The notes under the pieces: generated by a model | The model's input: only the letters and a program-made list of their open reading frames with translations | What the model was told of the DNA's origin: nothing | Database searches by the model: none | NCBI RefSeq assembly: GCF_009725995.1 | Contig: NZ_RCNS01000002.1 | Location: forward strand, 186,001-250,000 | DNA length: 64,000 nt | From: Zobellia laminariae | GTDB lineage: Bacteria > Bacteroidota > Bacteroidia > Flavobacteriales > Flavobacteriaceae | Direction: 5' to 3' | Part shown: one piece after another, positions 17,196 through 26,216 of the stretch | How the letters are laid out: each line of letters begins with the position of its first letter | Numbering within the stretch: the first letter of the stretch is position 1 | Position numbers and translations under genes: made by a program

Positions 17196-18211
17196 TATCT
17201 TAAACTAACTCCTGTTCCATTCAGTTCTGAAAAAACGAGTTTTCCGTCTGGTAAAATTTTTACGCCATCGGCGATATCACCTTTAAGTAATAACGGGCCG
17301 TCCATATCAACATAGTCCAGTTGAGGAACTAATTGGGCTATGGCAGAAATACCTACGGTAGATTCTGTCATACAACCGATCATTACTTTAATTCCCATTT
17401 CTTTTGCCTCGGCTATCATGCGTATGGCAGGAGTAATACCTCCACATTTGGTCAATTTTATATTAATACCGCTGTAATGAAGCGCACATTTTTGAACATC
17501 ACTTTCTACAATGCAACTCTCATCTGCAATGACAGGTAGCACACTGTGGTGCATAACTTTTTCCATGCCTTCCCAATCATCGGCTCTTAAAGGTTGCTCA
17601 AGAAATTCTACTCCTAAGTCTTTTAATAATGGGGCGTTTGCAATGGTTTCACTTGCAGACCATGCGCAGTTGGCATCTATCCTAAAAATAGCATCGGTAT
17701 GTTCGCGTAAAGCTCTAACAATAGCAACATCATCATCCGTACCTAATTTTATTTTGTAAATAGGCCAAGGCATTTCTTTCATTTTCTCCACCATTTTTTC
17801 AACGGGGGCAATACCTATAGTGTAATTTGTTATTGGGTAGGAGGTGTTTCCTGTTCCCCAAATATCATAAAGTGGCTTTCCTTGCAGTTTACCAAAAAGG
17901 TCCCAAGCGGCAAGATCTAATGCACAGATAGCAAAGTTTGATAGTTTTTTACTAGTCAAAAAAGCATGAAAATTTTCAGGATGATCTATGTGAAAGGCTT
18001 CTATTTCTTTTCTGATGGTTTCAATTTCTGCCATCATACTTTCTACGGTAATATTGTAGTAAGGGTTAGATGTGGTTTCTCCATAACCAGTCTTTCCCTC
18101 TAAAGAAAGACTAACGATTAAAGTGTTTTGAAAATCGTGAGATTCACGGGAGATACTAAAGGTATGTTTTAAGGCTAAAACGTATTTTTTAAATCTAACT
18201 GCATGTTCCAA
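17195..18211 (-). CDS. Dipeptide epimerase (enolase superfamily, L-Ala-D/L-Glu epimerase type)
   Basis: Enolase-superfamily enzyme of 338 residues that epimerises dipeptides, classically L-Ala-D-Glu from murein turnover. The barrel motifs are in order: KIK (Lys153, Lys155), metal ligands Asp179 in RIDANCAW, Glu205 in FLEQPL and Asp230 in VIADES, and the second base Lys255 in IKLTKCGG. GCMTES and MDGPLLL match the dipeptide epimerase branch. It is the first gene of a two-gene operon with the BioF-like enzyme, coupled by TAATG. Exact dipeptide specificity cannot be read from sequence. A nearby peptide-uptake role for the SusCD pair is conceivable. Confidence 0.9.
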   Translation of the reverse strand: MEHAVRFKKYVLALKHTFSISRESHDFQNTLIVSLSLEGKTGYGETTSNPYYNITVESMMAEIETIRKEIEAFHIDHPENFHAFLTSKKLSNFAICALDLAAWDLFGKLQGKPLYDIWGTGNTSYPITNYTIGIAPVEKMVEKMKEMPWPIYKIKLGTDDDVAIVRALREHTDAIFRIDANCAWSASETIANAPLLKDLGVEFLEQPLRADDWEGMEKVMHHSVLPVIADESCIVESDVQKCALHYSGINIKLTKCGGITPAIRMIAEAKEMGIKVMIGCMTESTVGISAIAQLVPQLDYVDMDGPLLLKGDIADGVKILPDGKLVFSELNGTGVSLR

Positions 18212-18309
18212 TTGTTTCCACTAATATAAAAAGAGAAAAAGGGTTTGCACTCTTCTCTGAGCTTTTTTTCGGAAAGCAGAAAAGATTAACGTTTCTACCG
18301 ACTTAAACC

Positions 18310-18340
18310 AAAAACAAGCTGCCGAAAATTCGACAGCTTG
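18310..18340 (-). terminator. Terminator of the DUF2807 gene
   Basis: CAAGCTG/CAGCTTG outer stem with an inner CGA/TCG pair, followed on the minus strand by five Ts; 27 bases past the DUF2807 stop. Confidence 0.75.
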
Positions 18341-18366
18341 CATTTAGGATTGTTCGTTTTTTGATT

Positions 18367-19098
18367 TTAATATTTGTGTACGCCACCTGAAACAGATTTT
18401 TTAGTTTTTACACTAGCATTACCGGTATAGGCAACGTTACCACCACTACTGGCATCGGCAACAAGGGTTTCGGAAACTTGAATTTTCATATTTCCACCAC
18501 TACTGGCATCTGCAGTGCAGGTTTTGGTTAAAAGTGTTTTGGCATTGATATTACCACCGCTACTTACATCTACATCTGCACGATTGGCTTGGCCGGATAT
18601 ATTTAGATTTGCGCCGCTGCTGGCATCTATTTCTAGGACATCTGCAACTACTTCAACAGCTATTTGAGCACCGCTACTACCATCTATTTCAAGATCATCA
18701 CTTTCAATAGTATTTTCAACATGCAGTTGTGATCCGCTTGATGCACTTAAGTTGGAAACCACAGGAAGTGAAACGTAAACTTTCTTTGTGGCTCTACCAA
18801 TATTCTGTTTGGCGTGAATACGTAGTTTTCCGTTCTTAATATCTGTAGCAATGAGGTCAATTATGTTTTCATCTGCCTCTACTTTAATATTAAATTCACT
18901 GGCTTGAGTAACATACACTGTTAGACCTTCTGATGCAGATACTTTTGTAAACTCATCTGTTATTGTTCTATCGTCCGTTACTACGGTTCCGTTACCTTTT
19001 TCACCGGAGCCAAAGTCGCCAATGTTGACGTCAAAACCACAGGAAGATAAAAACAGTGCTACTAGAAATGCAATTGCAATACGAATTAAAGTTGTCAT
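18367..19098 (-). CDS. DUF2807 (GIN-domain) lipoprotein with SSG repeats
   Basis: 243-residue lipoprotein with signal LVALFLSSCG (lipidated Cys at 20). The remainder is the DUF2807 'head GIN' domain, an all-beta fold of stacked strands. Six units of about 20 residues carry the motif [DAG]xSSG[AGS] (SASSGSQL, DGSSGAQI, DASSGANL, DVSSGGNI, DASSGGNM, DASSGGNV), consistent with one solenoid turn each. The ATG at 19098 gives a proper signal peptide; an in-frame ATG at 19173 would not. It lies last in a PadR-PspC-DUF2807 cluster typical of Bacteroidota. Molecular function is not established. Confidence 0.88.
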   Translation of the reverse strand: MTTLIRIAIAFLVALFLSSCGFDVNIGDFGSGEKGNGTVVTDDRTITDEFTKVSASEGLTVYVTQASEFNIKVEADENIIDLIATDIKNGKLRIHAKQNIGRATKKVYVSLPVVSNLSASSGSQLHVENTIESDDLEIDGSSGAQIAVEVVADVLEIDASSGANLNISGQANRADVDVSSGGNINAKTLLTKTCTADASSGGNMKIQVSETLVADASSGGNVAYTGNASVKTKKSVSGGVHKY

Positions 19099-19216
19099 GA
19101 TAGTTGTTTTAAGATTGATGTAAAATTGAACTATTGGTTGCGTCTTTACCAGATTTTCAGACTCAAACGTCATATTTTGATACTGAATTGATTACACTGG
19201 CTAAACTTTAATAAAA

Positions 19217-21064
19217 TCAGGTTTTATAATTGGTGTCATTTGGTTCTGAACGGTTATCATCAATATCTATATCAATGCCATTTTCGTCTATATTTATCCT
19301 GTTCTGACCATCAGTATCTTCTTCATTAGAATTTATATGAACGCCGTCTTTACCTATTTTCATTTTTATTGATTCACCGTCTTCATGAATGTCAATATCA
19401 ATTCCGTTTTCATCTATTCTAATTTTATTCCTCCCGTTGTTATCGTCATCATTATCATCCTCTTCAATAATCTCAGGGCAATCTTGGCATTTTAATTCGC
19501 CATCAGCACCCATTTTCCATACTTCGTCTTTAACTTCGCAGCCATCTAGGTCTCTATCATTTTTGGCATGGAACCTCCAACAGTTAAAGCCACTATCTTT
19601 ACTATATTTTAAAACAGCACCTGCAGGAATAAATAGGTTAACTCTTACCTCTTGGTTCATGATTTTATTCTCACGAGAGGTGGTCAAGAAATCTTCCAGC
19701 AATAATGTGTTGCCTTCAATTGTGTACTCATAGTTAATTTTCTCGGCCAATTCTTCGGCTTTCTCAAAAGACGAACCATCAGATTCTTTAACGATCTCTA
19801 TTTTGGCAATCGAGTCTCGTGAGCGCTCAATATAAAAGCTAACATCGTCTAGAACCATTACCTCTTCACCAGCTTCATTACGGGTAATGGTAAGTCCGTC
19901 TAATTCAACTTTTCTTTTATTTCGGAACCTGGTATCATATGCAACTACTCTAATTTCTAGGGTGTCCTTTACATCTCTAAAATATAGGTCTTCAGTAACT
20001 TGAGCAGTGTCTGAATATGCACGCGCTGCAGCTTGTTTTATTCCAAAGACAATCAGCATAATAATTGATATCAACCAAAGACCCAATAACGAGAACTTGG
20101 CAATGTTACCAATAGACTTTAAGTTGTTCACCAGTATTTTTAATCCTAAATAGAGAAGGAAGAAAAATGGAATACCTATGGCAAAAAAACCTAGTATGGA
20201 TACCAACCAAATGGGCATGTTACTTGCATCTACTAGATTATACATATTAAGACCAGGTATCTGAACCATATCTGAAATACCTACGGTTATCATGCCTATA
20301 AAAAGGCCTATAATAGTAGAAGCACCAATAATGATTAAGAGTACGCCAATGAACTTTCCAAAGACTTTAAAGAAGAACATGATAATATCTCCTAGGGTAT
20401 CAAAAAAAGACTTACCTCCGCTTTTTACTTTATTACCTACATCTTCATAATCAACGCTTTTAATTTTTTGGGCAACATCATCAAAGCCTTCTTTGACCTT
20501 ACGTTCTATATTGCTGATGTTGATGTCCTCCCCCCGCATATCTAATTTTTGCGAAGTAGTAACAGCCTCGGGAATCAATAACCATAGTAGGCCATATATC
20601 AAAATAAAACCACCCGAAGAACCAATGGTTAAAAGCACCCATATTAAGCGTACCCAAAGTGGGTCTATATTAAAGTAATGCGCTAAACCGGAGGAAACAC
20701 CCGCTACATATTTCTGCTCCGTATCTCGGTACAGTTTCTTAGATTTTCTTGGTTCAGAATTTGTTCTACCTGTATTAGGCTCATCCTCAAAAATATCTTC
20801 ATCCACCATATAATCTTCTGGCTGCCCCATGATAGCTATAACTTCGTCTACCTGTTTTTGGGTAATAACCTGTCGCTCGTTATCAAGCTTTTCATGAAAC
20901 AGTTCTGCTATTCGTGCTTCAATATCCGCCAGTATTTCATCACTGCCCGGTGTGTTGGCAAAAGAGCGCTTCACGGACTCCAGATAGCGCTGCATTTTGT
21001 TATATGCATCTTCATCCATATGGAAGAGCATATTTGCTAGATTAATGTTTATAGTTTTGTTCAT
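19217..21064 (-). CDS. PspC-domain membrane protein with acidic C-terminal repeats
   Basis: Inner-membrane protein of 615 residues. The N-terminal 95 residues are charged and helical (a segment frequently paired with PspC in this phylum), then a PspC domain at about 111-168 (LYRDTEQKYVAGVSSGLAHY, LWVRLIWVLLT, LLWLLIPEA), further hydrophobic segments between about 230 and 350, and a large periplasmic region. The C-terminus is highly acidic with a repeated DENGIDIDI element (two good copies, one variant KDGVHIN), plausibly a beta-strand repeat or divalent cation binder. PspC senses envelope stress in proteobacteria; here the role is inferred. It starts 62 bases after PadR and is likely in one operon with PadR and DUF2807. 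Confidence 0.88.
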   Translation of the reverse strand: MNKTININLANMLFHMDEDAYNKMQRYLESVKRSFANTPGSDEILADIEARIAELFHEKLDNERQVITQKQVDEVIAIMGQPEDYMVDEDIFEDEPNTGRTNSEPRKSKKLYRDTEQKYVAGVSSGLAHYFNIDPLWVRLIWVLLTIGSSGGFILIYGLLWLLIPEAVTTSQKLDMRGEDINISNIERKVKEGFDDVAQKIKSVDYEDVGNKVKSGGKSFFDTLGDIIMFFFKVFGKFIGVLLIIIGASTIIGLFIGMITVGISDMVQIPGLNMYNLVDASNMPIWLVSILGFFAIGIPFFFLLYLGLKILVNNLKSIGNIAKFSLLGLWLISIIMLIVFGIKQAAARAYSDTAQVTEDLYFRDVKDTLEIRVVAYDTRFRNKRKVELDGLTITRNEAGEEVMVLDDVSFYIERSRDSIAKIEIVKESDGSSFEKAEELAEKINYEYTIEGNTLLLEDFLTTSRENKIMNQEVRVNLFIPAGAVLKYSKDSGFNCWRFHAKNDRDLDGCEVKDEVWKMGADGELKCQDCPEIIEEDDNDDDNNGRNKIRIDENGIDIDIHEDGESIKMKIGKDGVHINSNEEDTDGQNRINIDENGIDIDIDDNRSEPNDTNYKT

Positions 21065-21126
21065 TTTAGTCGTTTTTTCTCTGTAAACGCATAGTAGCTA
21101 TGAAGTTACAAAGTAGTTTTTTAGGT

Positions 21127-21456
21127 TTATTTGTTGTTGGTTACCAAATTAGTTGCTGTTCTTAGCTCATCCCAAGTACTGTCCAGTTCTTTTAGAAAAA
21201 GTTTACCGGTTTCCGTTAATGCGTAATATTTTCTTGGGGGACCAGAGGTTGATTCTTCCCAGCGGTAGCTGAGCAGGCCTGCATTCTTTAAGCGAGTTAA
21301 TAAAGGGTAAATTGTGCCCTCCACTACAAGCATTTTCGCATCTTTTAGCGTTGCGAGAATTTCAGAAGCGTATTTGTCTTTCCCATTTAAGATAGACAGA
21401 ATACAATACTCCAAAACGCCCTTGCGCATTTGTGCTTTTGTATTTTCTACATTCAT
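21127..21456 (-). CDS. PadR-family transcriptional regulator
   Basis: Winged-helix repressor of 109 residues from the chosen start (MNVENTKAQMRKG). Core motifs are EYCILSILNGKDKYASEIL, VVEGTIYPLLTRLKNAGLL and PPRKYYALTETGK, the canonical PadR order. An upstream in-frame ATG at 21528 would add 24 basic, non-conserved residues. It precedes the PspC and DUF2807 genes on the same strand and most likely autoregulates that operon. The upstream run AGAAAAAAG before 21456 may serve as a weak ribosome-binding region. Confidence 0.9.
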   Translation of the reverse strand: MNVENTKAQMRKGVLEYCILSILNGKDKYASEILATLKDAKMLVVEGTIYPLLTRLKNAGLLSYRWEESTSGPPRKYYALTETGKLFLKELDSTWDELRTATNLVTNNK

Positions 21457-21670
21457 AATTTCTTTTTTCTTTTTATGCAGTTCCTTTAAATTGGGGGAAC
21501 GTGTCTGTTCATAAATGGTACGCTGCATAGTGTGATTGTTCGTTTTTCTTTACTCCAAATCTGTTTAGGTTAACGCCCCGTGATTAGTGAGACCCTTATG
21601 CAAATTTTGAGTAAATTGATTGATGAATAAACTCCTTTTTGACTGGGGTGTGATGAGCACCCTTTTTATA

Positions 21671-22123
21671 TTAATGAAGGCTGATGACCCTCGTGATCTT
21701 CCAATTAGAATCTGTTTTTTTCCATATTATTATAAATTTTCCCGGTTCTGAAATGGCGTCTGGCTCTTGATTGTTATGAAATTTGTGCAATCCTATTTCT
21801 ACCGCGCCAAAACCGTTTATGGGATACACTTCAATACTACCTTCAACTAATTCTCTTGTAACTTTGCCACAAATGTTCTTTTTTAAGCTCTCAAGTAAAT
21901 CTAGTTTTGATGTCATTAAGCCTCCTTTGTCATGATAGAATTCTAAATCTTCAGAATACATTTCTGATTGCTTTTCCAAGTCACAAGTGTTGTAAGCCTC
22001 AAAGTAATCTGCATCTAACTTGGTAATCGTTTCCTTTAATTGTTCCTCGGTAGCAGATTGTGCTGCCATCTCACAAAAGTTGGAAATGAAAATAAGTGCG
22101 ATTATGACGGTAGTTAACTTCAT
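21671..22123 (-). CDS. Secreted NTF2-like (DUF4440/SnoaL-type) protein
   Basis: 150 residues with an N-terminal signal (IIALIFISNFCEMAAQS) and an NTF2-like domain: LDADYFEAYNTCDLEKQSEMYSEDLEFYHD is the typical cone-fold start, and KFIIIWKKTDSNWKITRVISLH the typical end. Such domains bind small molecules or catalyse isomerisations; no catalytic assignment is possible. Its start overlaps the DUF4870 stop as TAATG, so the two genes are translationally coupled. Confidence 0.82.
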   Translation of the reverse strand: MKLTTVIIALIFISNFCEMAAQSATEEQLKETITKLDADYFEAYNTCDLEKQSEMYSEDLEFYHDKGGLMTSKLDLLESLKKNICGKVTRELVEGSIEVYPINGFGAVEIGLHKFHNNQEPDAISEPGKFIIIWKKTDSNWKITRVISLH

Positions 22124-22602
22124 TATTTTAAAAACTTTATAGTGATGGGATAAGAAAACTCTTGTCCTTCGTTAGTTTTAATGACCGCTAGAATAGTATA
22201 AACTATGTTTACAACAAACAAAGCACCATGGGCCAGACCGGCAACACCCAACGGAAATAACCAAGAACTAAACTTAAAAGTTTCACTAAAGTCAATGTTT
22301 AGATTATTATAATCGTTCAGGTGGTTTAGACCAAATAAGCTGCTATCTAATAAATCAGGAAAGAAACCAACCAATAATGGTATACTAATGATTCCCAAAA
22401 CAATAGAGTAGAGTAGAAGGCTGATCTGAAAGTTTAAAACCTGTTTTCCAGAATAGTCTACAAGTGCAGAATCTTTTTTATTGGCAGTCCATAATACCAA
22501 CGGAATAATAAAATTTCCGAAAGGAATAAAGAATTTTGAAAAAGAAGAAGCATGCACCATTGCGGCTAAATTTCGTTCGTGTTTTGTTAGTGTACTTTCC
22601 AT
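22123..22602 (-). CDS. DUF4870 membrane protein
   Basis: 159-residue inner-membrane protein with about four hydrophobic segments. The start ERNLAAMVHASSFSKFFIPFGNFIIPLVLW and the motif ALVDYSGKQVLNFQIS are diagnostic of DUF4870 (Tic20-like fold). It is first in a coupled pair with the secreted NTF2-like protein. Function unknown. Confidence 0.88.
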   Translation of the reverse strand: MESTLTKHERNLAAMVHASSFSKFFIPFGNFIIPLVLWTANKKDSALVDYSGKQVLNFQISLLLYSIVLGIISIPLLVGFFPDLLDSSLFGLNHLNDYNNLNIDFSETFKFSSWLFPLGVAGLAHGALFVVNIVYTILAVIKTNEGQEFSYPITIKFLK

Positions 22603-22735
22603 GGCTTAGTAATTTCTTATGCAAATATATGGCTAAAAGAAGGTACTATGCAAAACAAAGTACTAAAAATTAACATGAAATTAACAATTGTAAAAAGGAA
22701 AAATTTCAATACATTTAGAGAAAATAAATAAGACG

Positions 22736-23191
22736 ATGGCAGTATCTACGGGCAAGTTCAACACATTTACCTTTTTTAAATTACCATCTGCATGGTGGTG
22801 TGGGGTAAGGTTGCGACATATGGATGAAAAGAAGGCAATTGTAACGGTTACTCATAAATGGTTTAATCAAAATCCGTTTAAAAGCATGTTTTGGGCCGTA
22901 CAAGGAATGGCTGCGGAGTTAAGTACTGGCGCTATGGTTATTGCACAAATTAAAGAAAGCGGAAAAAAAATATCTATGCTTGTAGCAAATAATAATGCCA
23001 ACTTTTCTAAAAAGGCTACAGGTAAAATCACATTTACTTGTGAAGATGGTCATATGATTAAGGAGGCTATAGATAAAACCGTTGCTACTGGTGAGGGACA
23101 GGCGTTTTGGATGAAGTCCGTTGGTGTAAATGAGGATGGAGTAGTGGTTTCTACTTTTAATTTTGAGTGGACTGTGCGAGTGAAGAAATAA
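22736..23191 (+). CDS. DUF4442 protein (hotdog-fold thioesterase-like)
   Basis: 151 residues of the DUF4442 family, which has a hotdog fold and is related to PaaI/YiiD-type acyl-CoA thioesterases. Visible parts are the N-terminal PSAWWCGVRLRHMDEKKAIV, the helix QNPFKSMFWAVQGMAAELSTGAM and the late strand NFEWTVRVKK. No clear catalytic Asp/Glu can be assigned. Cytoplasmic. TACATTTA at 22703-22710 is one base off the -7 consensus. Monocistronic by spacing. Confidence 0.8.
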   Translation: MAVSTGKFNTFTFFKLPSAWWCGVRLRHMDEKKAIVTVTHKWFNQNPFKSMFWAVQGMAAELSTGAMVIAQIKESGKKISMLVANNNANFSKKATGKITFTCEDGHMIKEAIDKTVATGEGQAFWMKSVGVNEDGVVVSTFNFEWTVRVKK

Positions 23192-23256
23192 AATTAGGGT
23201 TATGGTGCGGATTTCTAATTCGGTTTTACCTTTAAAATTCTTCTTATCTTCAAGTA

Positions 23257-24024
23257 ATGTATAAAAAACATCAGGACTTATTATTTTTTATAGGTTTATT
23301 ACTAGTCGTGAATATAATAGATGCCGGGTTATTCTTGATCTTGAATTATTTTGATCTTTTGACTTATTCGCAACTAGTTTCCATTTCAATTCTGACCTTT
23401 CCTGTAATTTTCGGCTCTGCAATTTTATATACATTAAAGCGGTTTAAAATTAAATTAGAATTTAAGGGTGTGTTCCTAAGTCCTGAAATTATAATTGTCT
23501 CATTTTTTTTATTTCTTATGATTTTTATAGTTCAGAATGCAATTGATAAATCTTTTATTGATGCTTTGGTAGATGGCGATTTAAAGTTCTTAGAAAGAAG
23601 TATGCGTGCTCCCGAGGGTTCGCACGGATACCTGGTAATTATGGTAAGCGTAGTTTTTGTACCTATAGTAGAGGAAATATTTTACAGAGGTATAATCTTT
23701 AAAAAAATGCTTGAAAGCTACAGTCTTACAATCAGTATTTTAATTACCTCTTTTTTGTTTGCCTTAATGCATTGGAACCTAGAAGGTCTGTTAGCTTATT
23801 TTCTTATAGGTCTGGCTTTTACGTATATATACTATTTGACCAAGGCGTTATGGCTAAATATTCTACTGCACGGTTTTTATAATTTACTGTCAAGTTGTTT
23901 TATTTTAACAACATATGAAATATCTGACCCGTGGTATCGTATAGGACTTTTCATTTATATTGTCTGTGCAATAGGAATCTATTTATCAGTAAAAAGGCTT
24001 CGATTTCTTGTTCCGAATATTTAA
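23257..24024 (+). CDS. CPBP-family intramembrane metalloprotease (Abi/CAAX-type)
   Basis: Multi-pass inner-membrane protein of 255 residues with about seven hydrophobic segments. The three family motifs are present: EExxxR as Glu139-Glu140...Arg144 in PIVEEIFYRG, FxxxH ending at His172 (FALMHWN), and HxxxN at His205...Asn209 (LLHGFYN). These are the predicted metal-binding and catalytic residues of Rce1-like proteases. Bacterial members process bacteriocin-related or signal peptides, but here there is no substrate gene nearby. Confidence 0.9.
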   Translation: MYKKHQDLLFFIGLLLVVNIIDAGLFLILNYFDLLTYSQLVSISILTFPVIFGSAILYTLKRFKIKLEFKGVFLSPEIIIVSFFLFLMIFIVQNAIDKSFIDALVDGDLKFLERSMRAPEGSHGYLVIMVSVVFVPIVEEIFYRGIIFKKMLESYSLTISILITSFLFALMHWNLEGLLAYFLIGLAFTYIYYLTKALWLNILLHGFYNLLSSCFILTTYEISDPWYRIGLFIYIVCAIGIYLSVKRLRFLVPNI

Positions 24025-24110
24025 ATTATCATTTTTAATTGTAACAATCTTTAGTATTTGCAAACTAACAATTGTGAGTAGAAACTAAATAGGGTCATGC
24101 TTTTACGGAA

Positions 24111-24929
24111 ATGACAACAAAATACTTAATTATGAATGCACACGAAATAGATTATCAGATTTACGGTGAAGAAATGCAATATGTAGAAATAGAACTAGAC
24201 CCGCAAGAAGCTGTAGTGGCGGAAGCAGGAAGTTTTATGATGATGGATTCTGATATTAAAATGGATACCATCTTTGGAGATGGTTCTAACCAGGATAACA
24301 GCGTATTGGGAAAGATTTTTTCTGCAGGAAAACGAATATTGACTGGTGAAAGTCTTTTTATGACCGCTTTTTTAAATGTAGGTCAGGGGAAAAAGCAAGT
24401 CAGTTTTGCTTCTCCGTATCCAGGAAAAATCCTTCCAATAGATTTATCTGAAAAGCAAGGAAAATTCATCTGTCAAAAAGATGCTTTTCTGTGTGCGGCA
24501 AAAGGAGTATCAGTTGGTATAGAGTTTTCCAAAAAGTTGGGTAGAGGTTTATTTGGTGGAGAAGGTTTCATCATGCAAAAGTTAGAAGGAGATGGTATGG
24601 CCTTTGTACATGCTGGTGGTACTTTGGCAAAAAAAGAACTCGCTGCCGGAGAGGTATTGAAAGTAGATACAGGCTGTATTGTTGGTTTTTCTCAAACCGT
24701 AGATTATGATATAGAATTTGTAGGTGGTATTAAAAACACGGTTTTTGGAGGGGAAGGACTTTTCTTTGCTACCTTAAGAGGGCCTGGAACGGTTTACGTT
24801 CAATCATTGCCATTTAGTAGACTTGCCGGTAGAGTTTTGGCTTCTATTCCAAGAGGAGGCAAGGATAAAGGCGAAGGAAGTATTTTAGGTTCTTTAGGAG
24901 ATATTGTTGGTGGTGATAATCGTTTTTAG
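24111..24929 (+). CDS. AIM24 / TIGR00266-family protein
   Basis: 272 residues of a conserved beta-rich family, often annotated as tryptophan RNA-binding-attenuator-like fold, with unknown biochemical role. Typical segments are VEIELDPQEAVVAEAGSFMMM, GKILPIDLSEKQGKFICQKDAFLC, and the glycine-rich GGIKNTVFGGEGLFFATLRGPG. The first ATG is at 24111; a second at 24132 (MNAHEIDYQI) fits the usual family start equally well. No signal peptide. Its neighbours do not suggest a pathway. Confidence 0.88.
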   Translation: MTTKYLIMNAHEIDYQIYGEEMQYVEIELDPQEAVVAEAGSFMMMDSDIKMDTIFGDGSNQDNSVLGKIFSAGKRILTGESLFMTAFLNVGQGKKQVSFASPYPGKILPIDLSEKQGKFICQKDAFLCAAKGVSVGIEFSKKLGRGLFGGEGFIMQKLEGDGMAFVHAGGTLAKKELAAGEVLKVDTGCIVGFSQTVDYDIEFVGGIKNTVFGGEGLFFATLRGPGTVYVQSLPFSRLAGRVLASIPRGGKDKGEGSILGSLGDIVGGDNRF

Positions 24930-24991
24930 GAAGAACCTCCAAAAAGAATCGTATAATTCATAATAAGATGCGCATCAGTCGTAATATTTAA

Positions 24992-25648
24992 ATGGATTTC
25001 AAAAACCTCATAGAGTTTTTAAAGGCACTCAATTCCAACAATTCCAAAGAGTGGATGGACGCCAATCGTAAATGGTATAAAGAAGTACGCACGGATTTCG
25101 TAAATTGGTTAGACCATATGAATGATGAAATGGCTGCTTTAGATGAAGAGTATTATGATACGCCGGGAAAGAAGGGAATTAACCGTATTAATAATAACCT
25201 AATGTTTCATCCTAACAAACCGGTTTACAAAGACCATTTTGGAGCGGGATTGGACAAAAGACCTTCAACGGGAGATTTTTATATTGAGATTGGAATTGAA
25301 AGATGTATCATGGCAGGTGGTTTTTGGAGGCCGGATTCTCCAACGCTAAAAAGTATACGTGATGCTATTGATTATGATGGAGATGTGTTTCAGAAAATAA
25401 TTGATAAAAAATCTTTCAAAAAAGTTTTTGGCAAACTTTATGAAGATGCCAAGTTAATAAAAGCGCCAAAAGGGTTCTCAAATTCTCATGAACATATAGA
25501 GCTTTTACGCAATAAAACATTTGCTGTGGCACACGAATTTCCTACAAATGAGGTGTTTAGCAATAATTTTGAAGAAAAAATTATCAATGTGTATAAAGAA
25601 ATGCTTCCATTTAGAAGATATCTCAATAAAGCGGTAACAGTAGCCTGA
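24992..25648 (+). CDS. DUF2461 (TIGR02453-family) protein
   Basis: 218-residue cytoplasmic protein with all the landmarks of the family: FLKALNSNNSKEWMDANRKWY at the N-terminus, INRINNNLMFHPNKPVYKDHF in the middle (family I.RD.RFs.dK.PYK), then FYIEIG and MAGGFWRPDS. Function is unknown. It starts 62 bases after AIM24 and may be co-transcribed with it. Confidence 0.88.
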   Translation: MDFKNLIEFLKALNSNNSKEWMDANRKWYKEVRTDFVNWLDHMNDEMAALDEEYYDTPGKKGINRINNNLMFHPNKPVYKDHFGAGLDKRPSTGDFYIEIGIERCIMAGGFWRPDSPTLKSIRDAIDYDGDVFQKIIDKKSFKKVFGKLYEDAKLIKAPKGFSNSHEHIELLRNKTFAVAHEFPTNEVFSNNFEEKIINVYKEMLPFRRYLNKAVTVA

Positions 25649-25734
25649 AAAGGGTATAGTAATAAATCTTTTGCATATATTTATTTTATTAAAATTTGAT
25701 TTGAAAGTTTTTTCTTACTATATTTTAGGGAATT

Positions 25735-26154
25735 ATGATATTTGAAACGGTTACCCCCTTAACAATTTGGATTATAGATGACGACCTTGTTTCGTTATTT
25801 GCAGCGCGCTATGGTATAGAGCAGTTAAAGAAACCTTACAATGTGGTTGATTTTGACAGCGCTGAAGTTGCTTTAAAAATATTATCGGATAGTCTTGAGG
25901 GTGACAAAGAATTACCGGACGTTATATTGCTTGATCTGGTCATGCCTAAAATGAATGGTTGGGAGTTTCTAGAAAAGTTGGAAGAAATGCCGGAGCATGT
26001 TAGAAGCTCTGATATCTATATTTTGTCTGCATTTTTGAGCACAAAAGAAAGACAACGTGCATCTACCCATCCTGTAGTAAAAGGTTATTTTGATAAACCT
26101 ATTTCAAAGCGCGCACTTAGCCGTATTTTTGGAGAAAAAGAAGAGGCTAAATAG
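25735..26154 (+). CDS. Stand-alone response-regulator receiver protein
   Basis: 139-residue CheY-like protein consisting only of a receiver domain. The acidic cluster DDD (15-17), phospho-acceptor Asp67 in VILLDLVMPKMNGWEF, a Ser in YILSAFLS and the KP pair in YFDKPIS are all present, so it should be phosphorylatable. Without an output domain it probably acts by protein-protein contacts or in a phosphorelay. No kinase is adjacent. Confidence 0.9.
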   Translation: MIFETVTPLTIWIIDDDLVSLFAARYGIEQLKKPYNVVDFDSAEVALKILSDSLEGDKELPDVILLDLVMPKMNGWEFLEKLEEMPEHVRSSDIYILSAFLSTKERQRASTHPVVKGYFDKPISKRALSRIFGEKEEAK

Positions 26155-26216
26155 TAGCATTTGCTTAAATGCTAGTAGCTTTGAATCAATAATAATCCAC
26201 GAACGACTATTCTACA

